The notes under the pieces are model-generated. The model had not been told where the DNA came from, made no database searches, and worked only from the letters and a program-made list of their open reading frames with translations. Below are positions 35,389 to 44,985 of a stretch of DNA of 64,000 bases, one piece after another (the stretch's first letter is position 1; every line of letters begins with the position of its first letter). A program made the position numbers and the translations under genes. The stretch comes from Leptospira ellinghausenii (GTDB lineage Bacteria > Spirochaetota > Leptospiria > Leptospirales > Leptospiraceae): positions 1,674,001-1,738,000 of the forward strand of contig NZ_BFAZ01000009.1 of NCBI RefSeq assembly GCF_003114815.1. The letters are read 5' to 3'.

Positions 35389-35436
35389 TTGCTTTTCTTC
35401 CGATGATTTAATGTCAGGATTTTTAAAAGGAACTAG

Positions 35437-36384
35437 ATGAAAATAACTCTTTTTGGTGTGCGAGGTAGTCTTCCCACTCCGATTTCAAAACAGGAACAAC
35501 GAGAAAAAACCTTAAAGATTCTGCATTTAGCAAAAGAAGAGTGGAAAAAAGATGCAAACAGTTTTTCCGAAGAGGAGTTTTTAAACCATTTACCAATCCC
35601 TCTCTCACAAGACTTAGGTGGCAATACAACTTGTGTTTTTATCGAAGGTGATGGTGGAGAAAGAGTGATTTTGGATATGGGTACAGGGTTACGAGTACTC
35701 GGAAACCAACTTGCGCCGGAAGCATTTAGTGGAAAAGAGATGGACATTCATATCCTTGTATCTCACACACATTGGGATCATATCCAAGGTTGGCCATTTT
35801 TCAAACCAGGGTATTCTCCTTCAGTTAACGTCCATTTTTATTCTTGTATTCCCAATTTAGAAGAACGATTAGAAAGACAACAACATCCTGAAAACTTTCC
35901 TGTAACCTTCCAACAAATGGCTTCCAAAAAACATTTTCATTTATGGAAAGAATTTGAATCCTATATGTTAGGTGGTCTAAAAATCATTCCCTTTGGACTT
36001 CGCCATCCAGGTTCGTGCACTGGTTACAGGATTAGAGAAGGTAACAAGATATTTTTATTTTGTACGGATGTTGAATACCGTGAAGAAGACAGAGAACACC
36101 TATTAAAGATGAAACCCCAAATTGCTGGAGCAGATCTTATCATCATCGATGCACAGTATAGTACTTCCGAAGCTGAGAAAAAAATAGGTTGGGGGCATAC
36201 AGCAGTCAGTAAAGCTGTTGAATTCGCAGAAATGATGGAAATTCGATCAGTGGTTTTAACTCACCATGAACCTGACCATACTGACCATGAAGTGGCAAGG
36301 ATCATCTTAGATGAAGCACGATTATTAAAACCAGGTGGCATGCAAGTACACATTGCGCATGAAGGCCAAAAGTTTATTTTGTAA
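35437..36384 (+). CDS. MBL-fold metallo-hydrolase
   Basis: This 315-residue protein opens MKITLFGVRGSLPTP, then GGNTTCVFIEG, VILDMGTGLRVLG and the metal motif SHTHWDHIQGWPFF (H-x-H-x-D-H). Further metal ligands come from GLRHPGSCTGYRI, FCTDVEY and LTHHEPDHTDHE. The pattern matches the lactamase_B_2 group, which contains cyclic-nucleotide phosphodiesterases and RNase Z-like enzymes. About 40 residues are inserted after the first strand (about 17-50). Given the adenylate cyclase about 3.5 kb away, a phosphodiesterase role is possible but unproven. Confidence 0.8.
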   Translation: MKITLFGVRGSLPTPISKQEQREKTLKILHLAKEEWKKDANSFSEEEFLNHLPIPLSQDLGGNTTCVFIEGDGGERVILDMGTGLRVLGNQLAPEAFSGKEMDIHILVSHTHWDHIQGWPFFKPGYSPSVNVHFYSCIPNLEERLERQQHPENFPVTFQQMASKKHFHLWKEFESYMLGGLKIIPFGLRHPGSCTGYRIREGNKIFLFCTDVEYREEDREHLLKMKPQIAGADLIIIDAQYSTSEAEKKIGWGHTAVSKAVEFAEMMEIRSVVLTHHEPDHTDHEVARIILDEARLLKPGGMQVHIAHEGQKFIL

Positions 36385-36400
36385 GACTTGCTACCGACAA

Positions 36401-37444
36401 TCACTCGTTAATCAAATAATTGGAATGGTAACCTTTTCCTTCTCCAGAATATTCAGGGCATTCTAATTTTAGTTCTGCGAGCCAATGGATTTGGTAGGGT
36501 TTTGCAAAAAACAATTGGATAAAAAATCGTAAAAATGAAGAAATATTTTCTAAGGCACTCATTGTTGCAATGGGACGAGTTCGTTTTACATTCAATTTAC
36601 AAGTTTCATTTTGGAAGTATAAAATTTCCGATTTTGGGATCGTATAACCAGAAGTAGGTTCTTTTTCCCATTCTAAAACTTCTACCCTCTCAACTGTTCC
36701 TTCTAAAATCAAATTTCCTGAAGGATTGAGAACTGCAACTCTACGGAAAAATTCACCTGGGAAATTAGAATTTCCAATAAATCCACCTGTAAAAATTCGA
36801 TAATTGTCTTTTGTTTGTGAACGTACCAGTTCCCATTTTTTGGAAAACTGATAAACTGCCTCATTGGTAAGGATATGTTCAAGCCCACCAACACCTTTTA
36901 CTTCTTCTGTTACATCTTTGTACCGAATGGTACCTGTGACAGTCGAGTAGGAAAAAGGGATATCAGCTTGAACGAATTTTCCTTTCTCCATTAAAGGAAA
37001 TTTTCCTTTGGAAATGGGAACATTGCCTTTACGTGGTTTGTAATCCAATTTGATTTCCCAATCCCCGTAGTTCATATAAAACGAATACACTCCGTTTTTT
37101 AATTCCATCCAGTTTTCACCACTTCGTTGGTAAAACTGTCCTTTCTTAAATTCGTAGTCTTCTGCATCAAATTCGCGGGTGGAATAAAAGACAGGTTGTT
37201 CTTTGGTTTTTAGAAGTAATGAGACTCCATTGTTGAGGGAACCAGGACCAAAATTACTCACAAGAAAGGTAGCGAAGAGATTGTACTTTTCATTGCGAAA
37301 GGTAAAGTTCCAACCTTGCAGGTATCCTTCTTCAGGGTAGTGTTGTGTTTTAAAATCTTCAGCAGAAAGGTTTTTGTTTAAACTCACAAAAACCAAAACA
37401 ATCAAGAGGAGGTTACCAATGTTACTCTTCCATCGCACCGCCAA
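36401..37444 (-). CDS. secreted lipocalin-like (AttH/Svf1-type) protein
   Basis: This 347-residue protein has a signal peptide ending about residue 29 (LVFVSLNKNLSAED). The beta-rich body contains LQGWNFTFRNEKYNLFATFLVSN, IPFSYSTVTGTIRYKDVTEEVKGVGGLEHILTN and RIFTGGFIGNSN. The G-x-G-G-x-E-H element recalls the G-x-G-Y-x-D-H motif of AttH/Svf1/CrtC lipocalin-like proteins; this is a weak resemblance only. The start is a TTG (37444) or the GTG two codons later (37438). It is convergent with the MBL-fold gene. Confidence 0.5.
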   Translation of the reverse strand: MAVRWKSNIGNLLLIVLVFVSLNKNLSAEDFKTQHYPEEGYLQGWNFTFRNEKYNLFATFLVSNFGPGSLNNGVSLLLKTKEQPVFYSTREFDAEDYEFKKGQFYQRSGENWMELKNGVYSFYMNYGDWEIKLDYKPRKGNVPISKGKFPLMEKGKFVQADIPFSYSTVTGTIRYKDVTEEVKGVGGLEHILTNEAVYQFSKKWELVRSQTKDNYRIFTGGFIGNSNFPGEFFRRVAVLNPSGNLILEGTVERVEVLEWEKEPTSGYTIPKSEILYFQNETCKLNVKRTRPIATMSALENISSFLRFFIQLFFAKPYQIHWLAELKLECPEYSGEGKGYHSNYLINE

Positions 37445-37494
37445 AGACTAAAAGGACCTGAAAAAAGAAGCAAGGTTTTTCTTGGGGATTTCCT

Positions 37495-37869
37495 TTAAAT
37501 GCACAAAAGAGTCGGAACGGAGATCGAAAAGAGATCACCCAAACACACTAAAGAGAACACAGGGTGTTCTGTATTTCCAATTTCTCGTAGGCGCTCTCTT
37601 TCCTCGGCAATGCCATCCACATGGATCCAAGTTTCTGTTTCCTCATTGGGTAAAATGCGGCAAGCTACCTGGTATTCAAACGTGCCGATCTTCGCAAAAA
37701 AGATTTGGACTGAGTTTGGATCAGAATCGGCAAGAAGGCGCCTAAAACCAAATTGTTTGGATTTGGTTTCCCCCCTCATTTCGTAATAATGGTTTAAAAT
37801 CCTTAGGATGTGTAAAAACTCCTCTTTTTTCGAAACCAATTCATGCCAGGATAAATCATTGTCATTCAT
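37495..37869 (-). CDS. hypothetical protein
   Basis: From the ATG at 37869 (MNDNDLSWHELVSKKEEFLHIL) this is 124 residues, with a hydrophilic helical start and a beta-type middle (SVQIFFAKIGTFEYQVACRILPNEETETWIHVDG). The frame stays open upstream to 38052, and a start at 37965 (MSVSFILDRGKYF) is possible, but that would overlap the divergent DinB-like gene. I do not recognise the family. Coding status rests on the long frame and reasonable composition. Confidence 0.5.
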   Translation of the reverse strand: MNDNDLSWHELVSKKEEFLHILRILNHYYEMRGETKSKQFGFRRLLADSDPNSVQIFFAKIGTFEYQVACRILPNEETETWIHVDGIAEERERLREIGNTEHPVFSLVCLGDLFSISVPTLLCI

Positions 37870-37948
37870 ACCAAAGGGAGGTAAACGAGAGAGTGACTTG
37901 GTTCTTAAAAAAGGATTCTCACTTGAAAAATACTTTCCCCTATCCAAG

Positions 37949-38515
37949 ATGAACGAAACAGACATGGTCACGGAGATCTTAGAAATATTCTGGAAAGAGA
38001 AACTTCGGTTCGCCCAATACTGTTTTGATGAATTGGCTAAAATGGATGCCAAATCCTTCCAAGAAAAAGGGAAAACCGGAAAATCACCCCTTTGGGTTTT
38101 GCACCAAATGGTATCCTATGATAAAACGTTTCGGTTTTATTTGCCCATCTCACTCAAACTCAGTAGTTTTTTCTTTTTCCATAGTTTCAAAGACCAGGAA
38201 ATCGAAAAAGATTTGGAAACCATTCGCGATCGTTATACTCCTCCTGCATTCCCAACTCATTTTTGGGAAATTCACATTTCGGAAGCCAACCAATTAAAAA
38301 TCAATGCAAATGATCCCTTTATCTCCGAACATTGTGAATCCTGGAAAGAAGTTTTACTCCAATTAGAAGCGAAACTTTCTCTTGTTTCCGAATCGGACGC
38401 ATATAGAAAAAGATATACATCCTTCACTGGAATCCATACCATTTCAGGAGCGATTAATAATTCGACAGAGTTCTGTCATTATATTTGGAATCGTTATATG
38501 GGAAGTTCCAATTAA
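37949..38515 (+). CDS. DinB-like protein
   Basis: From the ATG at 37949 (MNETDMVTEILEIFWKEKLRFAQ) this is 188 residues, all-helical in appearance. Elements include FDELAKMDAKSFQ and KSPLWVLHQMVSYDKTFRFYLPI, with a His at the position of the first metal ligand in DinB/YfiT four-helix bundles. Upstream codons back to 37808 are open but overlap the divergent gene. The function of such proteins is thiol- or metal-dependent transferase activity in characterised members; here the match is general. Confidence 0.5.
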   Translation: MNETDMVTEILEIFWKEKLRFAQYCFDELAKMDAKSFQEKGKTGKSPLWVLHQMVSYDKTFRFYLPISLKLSSFFFFHSFKDQEIEKDLETIRDRYTPPAFPTHFWEIHISEANQLKINANDPFISEHCESWKEVLLQLEAKLSLVSESDAYRKRYTSFTGIHTISGAINNSTEFCHYIWNRYMGSSN

Positions 38516-38561
38516 GTCTTATAATTTTAAAGTTAAAATAGTATGAGTTTAGGAGAAATCA

Positions 38562-39773
38562 ATGGGAAAAATTAAAGTAAAAACACCGTTAGTCGAGTTA
38601 GACGGCGATGAAATGACAAGAATCATCTGGAAAGAAATCAAAGATCGTTTCATTCACCCTTACTTAGATATTACATTAGAGTATTATGATCTCGGTGTAG
38701 AATATCGCGATAAAACGGATGACCAAGTAACTGTTGATTCTGCTAATGCGATCAAAAAACACGGTGTTGGTGTGAAGTGTGCGACAATCACTCCAAATGC
38801 TGACCGGGTAAAAGAATACAATTTAAAACAAGAGTGGAAATCACCTAACGGAACAATTCGTGCGATTTTAGATGGAACTGTATTTCGTAAACCAATCATT
38901 ATCAAAAACATTCCAGCGGCAGTTAATTCTTGGAAAAAACCAATTGCGATTGGTCGCCATGCATACGGTGACATCTATCGTGACGTAGAGATTCTTGTAG
39001 ATGGTCCAGGAAAAGTAGAACTCGTTTATACAGACGCATCTGGAAAAGAAAAACAAAGACTGCTAGTAAATGAATTTAAAGGTGCAGGTGTTGCGCTTGC
39101 GATGCATAACTTGGATGAGTCTATTAAGTCTTTTGCAAAAGCATGTTTCACATATGCGTTGTCTGAAAAAATCAGCATCTGGTTTGCGACAAAAGATACC
39201 ATTTCAAAAAAATACCATGCTCGATTCCGTGATATTTTTGATACAATGGCAAAAGAACAAGAATCGGCAATGAAAGCTGCAGGTATCACTTACAGCTATT
39301 ACCTCATTGATGATGCGGTTGCACAAATCATGAAAAACGAAGGTGGTCAACTTTGGGCTCTCATGAACTATGACGGCGACGTGATGAGTGATATGGTTGC
39401 TTCTGGTTTTGGTTCTCTTGGACTTATGACTTCTGTTCTTGTATCTCCAGATGGAAAATACGAATATGAAGCAGCTCACGGAACTGTGACACGTCACTAC
39501 CGTAAGTACCAAAAAGGGGAAACTACTTCTACAAACTCAGTAGCATCTATTTTTGCTTGGACTGGTGCCATTGCAAAACGTGGAGAACTAGACGGAACTC
39601 CTGATGTAGTGAATTTTGCTCATAAGTTAGAAGAAGCTATCATCGAAACAATTGAAGGCGGAGAAATGACAAAAGATCTACTTTCCCTTTCAACAGCAGC
39701 AAAGAAAACAGAATTGGATACTTTCCAATTCATGGAAGCTGTACAAAAACGTTTGGATGCTAAACTCAAATAA
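38562..39773 (+). CDS. icd: NADP-dependent isocitrate dehydrogenase, eukaryotic-type
   Basis: This 403-residue protein closely resembles eukaryotic cytosolic/mitochondrial IDH rather than E. coli Icd: [79 protein letters not shown], and [17 protein letters not shown], which binds NADP. It oxidatively decarboxylates isocitrate to 2-oxoglutarate in the TCA cycle. AGGAGA precedes the ATG, and a strong terminator follows 8 bp after the stop, so it is probably monocistronic. Confidence 0.95.
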   Translation: MGKIKVKTPLVELDGDEMTRIIWKEIKDRFIHPYLDITLEYYDLGVEYRDKTDDQVTVDSANAIKKHGVGVKCATITPNADRVKEYNLKQEWKSPNGTIRAILDGTVFRKPIIIKNIPAAVNSWKKPIAIGRHAYGDIYRDVEILVDGPGKVELVYTDASGKEKQRLLVNEFKGAGVALAMHNLDESIKSFAKACFTYALSEKISIWFATKDTISKKYHARFRDIFDTMAKEQESAMKAAGITYSYYLIDDAVAQIMKNEGGQLWALMNYDGDVMSDMVASGFGSLGLMTSVLVSPDGKYEYEAAHGTVTRHYRKYQKGETTSTNSVASIFAWTGAIAKRGELDGTPDVVNFAHKLEEAIIETIEGGEMTKDLLSLSTAAKKTELDTFQFMEAVQKRLDAKLK

Positions 39774-39781
39774 ACAATATG

Positions 39782-39820
39782 ATTCACCCTGTCATTTGGC
39801 AGGGTGAATTTCTTTATTTT
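39782..39820 (+). terminator. rho-independent terminator after icd
   Basis: A perfect 10-bp stem (ATTCACCCTG / CAGGGTGAAT, 39782-39791 and 39800-39809) with an 8-nt loop is followed by TTCTTTATTTT. Confidence 0.85.
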
Positions 39821-39858
39821 CTTGCCTTCTTTCTTTTTCCTTATCCAATAAACATTCC

Positions 39859-41139
39859 ATGACAAACGAATCTAAGTCTTTACTCGATAGTTTTATGGAT
39901 TGGTATTTGGTAGAACTTCCCAAAATTGATTCTCCAGCTGTTTTATTCCATTCGTATATTCAATACTTACAATCTTTAGGTTTTGATATCATGAGAGGGA
40001 ATATGGGAACAAAAACTTTACACCCCCAAGTAGAGACGTTAGCTTATCTTTGGGCACCAAATTCTCAAAAAGAACTATTTGATGTTCAGGTGAATTCATT
40101 ATTCCATTCAAGTTTACTTTACGAATTTCCAGATTCTTCCATTCGGGTCACCAAATTTAGATTAGGTTCTATACAGTCTTCGCAATTTACTGCAAGTCCT
40201 ATACATTATGTTTTAACTGCCAAAAAAACATATTATTATCAGTTTGATTCTGAGAATAAAGGCGATTACCCTTATCCCATATTGGAAGAATTAGCACCTT
40301 TAGGTGGAACTGGGTATTTGGCAGTACCTGTCATCCAAAAAGGGAATAGTTATGCATTTTTAAGTTTATTAACGAAAAAACCGAATGGATTTGATGAAAG
40401 AGAAGTGGATTTTTTAACAAAATCATTAAACCTGATTGCGTTGAAGTGGTGGACATTTATCCAATCAGAACTCACAGAATCCTTACTCAGTATTTATTTG
40501 GGGAAAAGAACTGGTTCAACAGTATACTCTGGCAAAATTTATTTAGGTGAGTTGGAGAATATCCAATCAGTAATTTGGTTTTCAGATATTCGAAATTATT
40601 CTGGCATAAGTGAAACCCTTCCACCTGAAGAAGTTATCAAGTTATTAAATGATTATTTTGGTGTTGCGATTCCTCAAATTGAAAGATTTGGGGGAGAAGT
40701 TTTGAAGTTGTTAGGGGACGGTGTCCTTGCTGTATTCCCATACAACGGGAAAAACAAATTGGTTGTAGGTAAAAAAGTTTTACTCGCTGTACGTAAGTTA
40801 GGTGAACTGTTGGCCCAATTAAACCAAGAAAGAGAAAAAGAAGGTAAAATTTCAATCCATCACGGTGTAGGTTTGCATTCTGGTGAAATATTGTATGGGA
40901 ATATCGGATCTATGGACCGTTTGGATTTTACTGTGATAGGAGAAGCTGTTAATTTGACGAGTCGAATAGCTGGAATGTGTGGTGAGTTAGGAAAAGCAGT
41001 TCTTGCCTCCGAAAACTTAGCGAAACAAATTCCAGTTCGGTGGGAAGAATTAGGCGAACATAAATTGAAAGGAATTAGCTCTCCAAAAAAAATCTATGCG
41101 ATTTCGGAGAAGAAAAAATCAGTTCGTGAATCAAACTAA
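39859..41139 (+). CDS. class III adenylate cyclase with N-terminal GAF-like domain
   Basis: This 426-residue soluble protein has a sensory region (about 20-205, GAF-like, with YLAVPVIQKGNSYAFLSLLTKK) followed by the cyclase domain (about 225-420). Catalytic residues are visible: metal Asp in WFSDIRNYS, the second metal Asp and adenine-selecting Lys in GGEVLKLLGDGVLAVFP, the adenine-selecting Asp in LDFTVIGEAVN, and Asn/Arg in VNLTSRI. So ATP is the likely substrate. It resembles the many leptospiral GAF-cyclases. A symmetrical hairpin follows the stop. Confidence 0.9.
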   Translation: MTNESKSLLDSFMDWYLVELPKIDSPAVLFHSYIQYLQSLGFDIMRGNMGTKTLHPQVETLAYLWAPNSQKELFDVQVNSLFHSSLLYEFPDSSIRVTKFRLGSIQSSQFTASPIHYVLTAKKTYYYQFDSENKGDYPYPILEELAPLGGTGYLAVPVIQKGNSYAFLSLLTKKPNGFDEREVDFLTKSLNLIALKWWTFIQSELTESLLSIYLGKRTGSTVYSGKIYLGELENIQSVIWFSDIRNYSGISETLPPEEVIKLLNDYFGVAIPQIERFGGEVLKLLGDGVLAVFPYNGKNKLVVGKKVLLAVRKLGELLAQLNQEREKEGKISIHHGVGLHSGEILYGNIGSMDRLDFTVIGEAVNLTSRIAGMCGELGKAVLASENLAKQIPVRWEELGEHKLKGISSPKKIYAISEKKKSVRESN

Positions 41140-41150
41140 TCTTAAGCTGA

Positions 41151-41170
41151 GGGAGAAATTAATTTCTCCC
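41151..41170. terminator. hairpin between convergent cyclase and secreted protein genes
   Basis: GGGAGAAATTAATTTCTCCC is a perfect palindrome (8-bp arms, TTAA loop), followed on the plus strand by TTGATCGTATTTTG. It is a modest terminator for the cyclase gene. Confidence 0.5.
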
Positions 41171-41232
41171 TTGATCGTATTTTGTGGATTGGTCCTTATT
41201 TTAAGTCATTTATCATTCATGGAATAAAGGTT

Positions 41233-42072
41233 CTAACGAACAATGACCCATTTCCCCGCAATCCGGCTTAAATAGACTGGAATTGCTGCACCTTTTTTAG
41301 AAACGATAATCGGATCTCCCTTTTTATTTGTAATTTCAAGAATTTGATTGTTACAGAGTAATTTAAACTGAATTTCTGAAGGATTGAGTTTCCATGTGGA
41401 CCCGATCGATTTTATCATTCCTTGGATTGATTTTAATTCATCAGCTTCATCATAAGGATAGTATCTTACTTCCGATGTATCTTTTGCTCGAAAGGAAGTC
41501 GCAGACAAAATCTTTTTTGCATCCTTTGTATTGAGAACTTTGGTGAAATCTTTTAAGAATGAGATAGCAGAATCCTCCAATTCTTTTGATAGACTCAATG
41601 TTTCTGCTTGTTTCCACAACTCACTTGGTGGAGAGAAGGGGGGTTGAAACGGAATTTCGATCCATAAGCCCATTTGTTTTGGATTTGATTGGTTGTGTTC
41701 GACTTTTTCTAGTAAAACACCTTCATCTGGGAATTGACCTTTCTGACCAATGATGAGTTTTACTTCAGCTTCACTTGGTAATCCTGAAGATTGTTTTTTA
41801 TTTTGTTTTCGTTCTGAGAATCGGATTTTAATTTTATTATCGCTAGGTAAGATCCAATAGTTAATATCAGCTTGTCCTGATGAATCTTCATTTGAGAAAT
41901 CACTCCGTACATTATATCCATTCACTTGTATTTCTAAATTTACGGAGTAATTTTTATAAGTAATAATATAATAACCTTCTTTAGGTGGACTTGGTGGAAC
42001 AGGTTTGTCTTCCGATAAAATTGGTTGTAAGCTTAAAATCGATAAGAGTAACAAAGTTGCGAGTCGTTTCAT
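41233..42072 (-). CDS. exported protein, unknown
   Basis: This 279-residue protein has a cleavable signal peptide (MKRLATLLLLSILSLQPILSE) then a Pro-rich stretch. A beta-type region follows (YYIITYKNYSVNLEIQVNGYN), and a C-terminal half resembles a small enzyme-like or NTF2-like fold (EDSAISFLKDFTKVLNTKDAKKILSATSFRAKD) ending GKWVIVR. No family recognised. Probably periplasmic. Confidence 0.6.
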   Translation of the reverse strand: MKRLATLLLLSILSLQPILSEDKPVPPSPPKEGYYIITYKNYSVNLEIQVNGYNVRSDFSNEDSSGQADINYWILPSDNKIKIRFSERKQNKKQSSGLPSEAEVKLIIGQKGQFPDEGVLLEKVEHNQSNPKQMGLWIEIPFQPPFSPPSELWKQAETLSLSKELEDSAISFLKDFTKVLNTKDAKKILSATSFRAKDTSEVRYYPYDEADELKSIQGMIKSIGSTWKLNPSEIQFKLLCNNQILEITNKKGDPIIVSKKGAAIPVYLSRIAGKWVIVR

Positions 42073-42184
42073 TCTTTAGTCTCCAGGAATGGTAAGGGAG
42101 AATTTTAATGAAACACTAAGTACTTGTCGATGTAAAAAAATTGCTGGAACAAGAAATCTGAGTGGTGTATTCGATTTTTTATAG

Positions 42185-42940
42185 TTATGGAAGGAATTTT
42201 TTTCCTTTTCGATCAAAGAAAAAATTGGTTTGGCAAACGTTACAATGGAATCTCCCATATTTTTTGGCAGGGATCGGGTGGTTACAAGAAGGACATAGGA
42301 CTGTTTTATTTTGGAATGTAGATAATCGTAAATTATGTTCCAGTCTATCCAGATACTTATGGTGGACAAATCCATTCGCAAGGATCATTCCAATGAAAAA
42401 TGCCACTACTTGGCCTGCATAGGTACTTCGGATTTCACTATGAAGTTCTACAAAATACAAGTATCCTTGGATGAGAATCCAGATGCTCAAACTAAAGTAA
42501 ATCGGTACATCTTTGAATGCTATTTTTTCAAATACCATTGTACTTTTTACTTTGGGAAAAAAGACAAAATACATTCCTAAAAAGCCTGAAATCACACCAG
42601 AAGTTCCCACTACAGGTACGATGGAGTTCATGTGGAATAAAAAATAAGTGAGATTTGTAAGGATTCCAAAGAACATAAATAAAAAGAAAAACTTGAGAGG
42701 GCCGATTACATCTTCAATATTGTCAGCAAACATGTACAAGTAGATGGCATTTGTTGTCCATTCCACGAAAGAAGAGTTAAAAAAGAAAGAAGAGAATAAA
42801 CTAAACCCAAATTCTTTTTGGGGAGTAAACGCATATGTGTTATTTGAATCTAAAAACTGAGTGCATAGAGTGATGACGATTAAGCAGAAAGTGATAATTG
42901 GGAATCGAAATTTCTGATTTGCTTTTTCAAATACAAACAT
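42185..42940 (-). CDS. rhomboid-family membrane protein lacking catalytic His, with zinc ribbon
   Basis: This 251-residue protein has six or seven membrane helices. The rhomboid landmarks are NAIYLYMFADNIEDVIGPLKFFFLF (loop 1/TM2, family form ..N..FLW.FGDNVED..G) and GTSGVISGFLGMY with Ser114 at the nucleophile position. In the helix where active enzymes have A-H-x-G-G, the sequence is STYAGQVVAFFIG, so the catalytic His is missing, as is the first HGG..H in TM2. The soluble tail has CPSC (216-219) and CNVC (233-236), a zinc ribbon. It is likely a pseudoprotease that binds membrane clients. Confidence 0.7.
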   Translation of the reverse strand: MFVFEKANQKFRFPIITFCLIVITLCTQFLDSNNTYAFTPQKEFGFSLFSSFFFNSSFVEWTTNAIYLYMFADNIEDVIGPLKFFFLFMFFGILTNLTYFLFHMNSIVPVVGTSGVISGFLGMYFVFFPKVKSTMVFEKIAFKDVPIYFSLSIWILIQGYLYFVELHSEIRSTYAGQVVAFFIGMILANGFVHHKYLDRLEHNLRLSTFQNKTVLCPSCNHPIPAKKYGRFHCNVCQTNFFFDRKGKKFLP

Positions 42941-43034
42941 TGTGAATGATGAGTCTCCATTCCTAATGAAATCTTCTTTGTTTCGTTTGGCAATTCCTTT
43001 TTACTTGCAGCTGTTAGATTGTGTTTTCTAATTT

Positions 43035-44876
43035 TTAGAACCATAAATAAAAGAAGAATGTGAAACCTAATAAAATCCCATACAACCATTCATCTCGTTT
43101 GCGAAATACAGAAATAAAGGTTTGTTTCGTTGATTTTTTGCGATAGGTAAGTATTAAAGAAAAGAGGATAAATAGTAAAAATCCAAATACCGCAATTAGG
43201 AATTTTGAATTTGGGCATTGGACACGTAAAAAAATAATGAGAAAAAATAGGATGGCAAAGAGGGAAAGACAAATCAAAAAGAAATGCTGATTTTGTTTTT
43301 TTGGGTTTTGGTTGAATGGATTGAACTGAATCAGTCCTTGGAGTGAATTGTCTTTAGGATTCTCTTTGTATTGAAGGAATGCGGCTATAACTAGTACAAA
43401 AAAGGCAAAGTGAAAGATCAGAAAGACTCGGTGTAAAAAATTTAATTCTTCGCCAAATGTGAGTTTAATGAAGTCTGGTGCATAGTTTGTGTATAAGTAA
43501 GGACTTAAAAGGGAAAGGAAAGGAGTGAGAAGGATTGTCCCGCAGATGGCTTTGGCATTGATTTTAACATTAAAAATTCCGAATAAAAAAACAACAAGTA
43601 GAGCAGGTGTGAAGTGAGAACTTTGATTGGATAACTCAATAAAGAAATTTTTCTTTGAATTTGGGTCAATGAGAACGTTTGCAAACACTGTTACCAAAAA
43701 AGAAAATAACAAGAGAAAAATTCTCCCTGATTTCATTTGCCTCTCATCAGAAAGTGATCCCCCTTTTTTTTCAAAGAGTGGTTTGTAAAAATCAATTGTG
43801 AATAATGTAGCCGCTGAATGTAACATGGAATCAATACTTGAAAAGATAGCTCCCAATAATCCTGCCAGGATGACTCCGATGAGTCCGTAACCAACCGGAA
43901 CAACTAATACGACTAATTTGGAAAAAGCTTCATCAGGAGCTATATTTGTCGTTTCCCCAAGGGAAGACCAAATTTGATACGCAGCAATCCCGGTTAAGAT
44001 CGAAAAAAAAGGGACTGTGAGCTTTAATAGTCCACCCACTAAAATCCCATAACGCGCTTCTCTCAGCGATTTTCCACCTAATGTCCTTTGTACGACGTAT
44101 TGATTTGTATTCCAATAAAATGTATGTAATAAAAATAGTCCGCTCAGTGCTCCGGTCCAAGGAAGTGTAGGGTGGTTTGGAGGTAAGTATAAATTCATTT
44201 TACTCAGTCCGTCCATCCTACTTTCTTCTTTTGCAAAAAGTTCTAGTAACCCACCAACTTCGGGTCTTGTAATCGAAAGATAGGCGAGTACAAGTCCCGA
44301 AGCTAAAATTAAAAAGGTTTGGATCACATCTGTGTATACTACCGATTTTAATCCACCAAACCAAGTGTAGATAGTAGAGGTAAATGCAATCCAAATGACA
44401 AGTTCAGTGTAGGTAACCGACATACCAAGGTTTTGCAAAAATGGTAAAAAACTGCGGGCTCCGATGTACAAAGCACCAGTCAGTTGGATGGTAATGAGAA
44501 TCAGCGAGATAGCGGAGTAGATTTTTGCTGTTTCTTTTCCAAACTTTTCCTGTAAAAATTGGGAGAGAGTAAAAAACTTTTTTCTTCGGAATAGGGGTAA
44601 AAATACAAATGCCAAAAGTACAATTGCTGGGATGGATCCGAATTCATAATGGCTTTGTGCAAACCCCACTGAAAAACCTATGCCGAGCATTCCTACTAAA
44701 TGGTTTGCCGAAATATTCGTGCCAAAGAGAGAACCCGCAATCCCCCACCAGGGAAGGCTTCTTCCTCCAAGAAAATAGTCCTTTGATGAGGATTCTTTTC
44801 TACCTGCAACCATTCCAATCCCAAGCACAAGTAGGAAGGTAAACCCAAAGAAAAGGATATCAATTGTTGTGATCAT
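43035..44876 (-). CDS. sodium:solute symporter (SSS family)
   Basis: This 613-residue inner-membrane protein has about 13-14 helices. YFLGGRSLPWWGIAGSLFGTNISANHLVGM is the conserved opening of SSS carriers, and TWFGGLKSVVYTDVIQTFLIL and LLGAIFSSIDSMLHSAATLFTID match the sodium-binding helix region. The final 100 residues add extra helices. The SGLT/yeast-type symporter family covers sugars, amino acids and anions; the substrate cannot be read here. Confidence 0.88.
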   Translation of the reverse strand: MITTIDILFFGFTFLLVLGIGMVAGRKESSSKDYFLGGRSLPWWGIAGSLFGTNISANHLVGMLGIGFSVGFAQSHYEFGSIPAIVLLAFVFLPLFRRKKFFTLSQFLQEKFGKETAKIYSAISLILITIQLTGALYIGARSFLPFLQNLGMSVTYTELVIWIAFTSTIYTWFGGLKSVVYTDVIQTFLILASGLVLAYLSITRPEVGGLLELFAKEESRMDGLSKMNLYLPPNHPTLPWTGALSGLFLLHTFYWNTNQYVVQRTLGGKSLREARYGILVGGLLKLTVPFFSILTGIAAYQIWSSLGETTNIAPDEAFSKLVVLVVPVGYGLIGVILAGLLGAIFSSIDSMLHSAATLFTIDFYKPLFEKKGGSLSDERQMKSGRIFLLLFSFLVTVFANVLIDPNSKKNFFIELSNQSSHFTPALLVVFLFGIFNVKINAKAICGTILLTPFLSLLSPYLYTNYAPDFIKLTFGEELNFLHRVFLIFHFAFFVLVIAAFLQYKENPKDNSLQGLIQFNPFNQNPKKQNQHFFLICLSLFAILFFLIIFLRVQCPNSKFLIAVFGFLLFILFSLILTYRKKSTKQTFISVFRKRDEWLYGILLGFTFFFYLWF

Positions 44877-44985
44877 TGTCAGGAATGGAACCTCCAGAAT
44901 CGATTTTTTCTAAAAATAATGCAAGCGATAGATTTTTTGAAATCCCTCTTGTCGTTTCTTGGTATCTCGGTTTCTATTGGCAACA

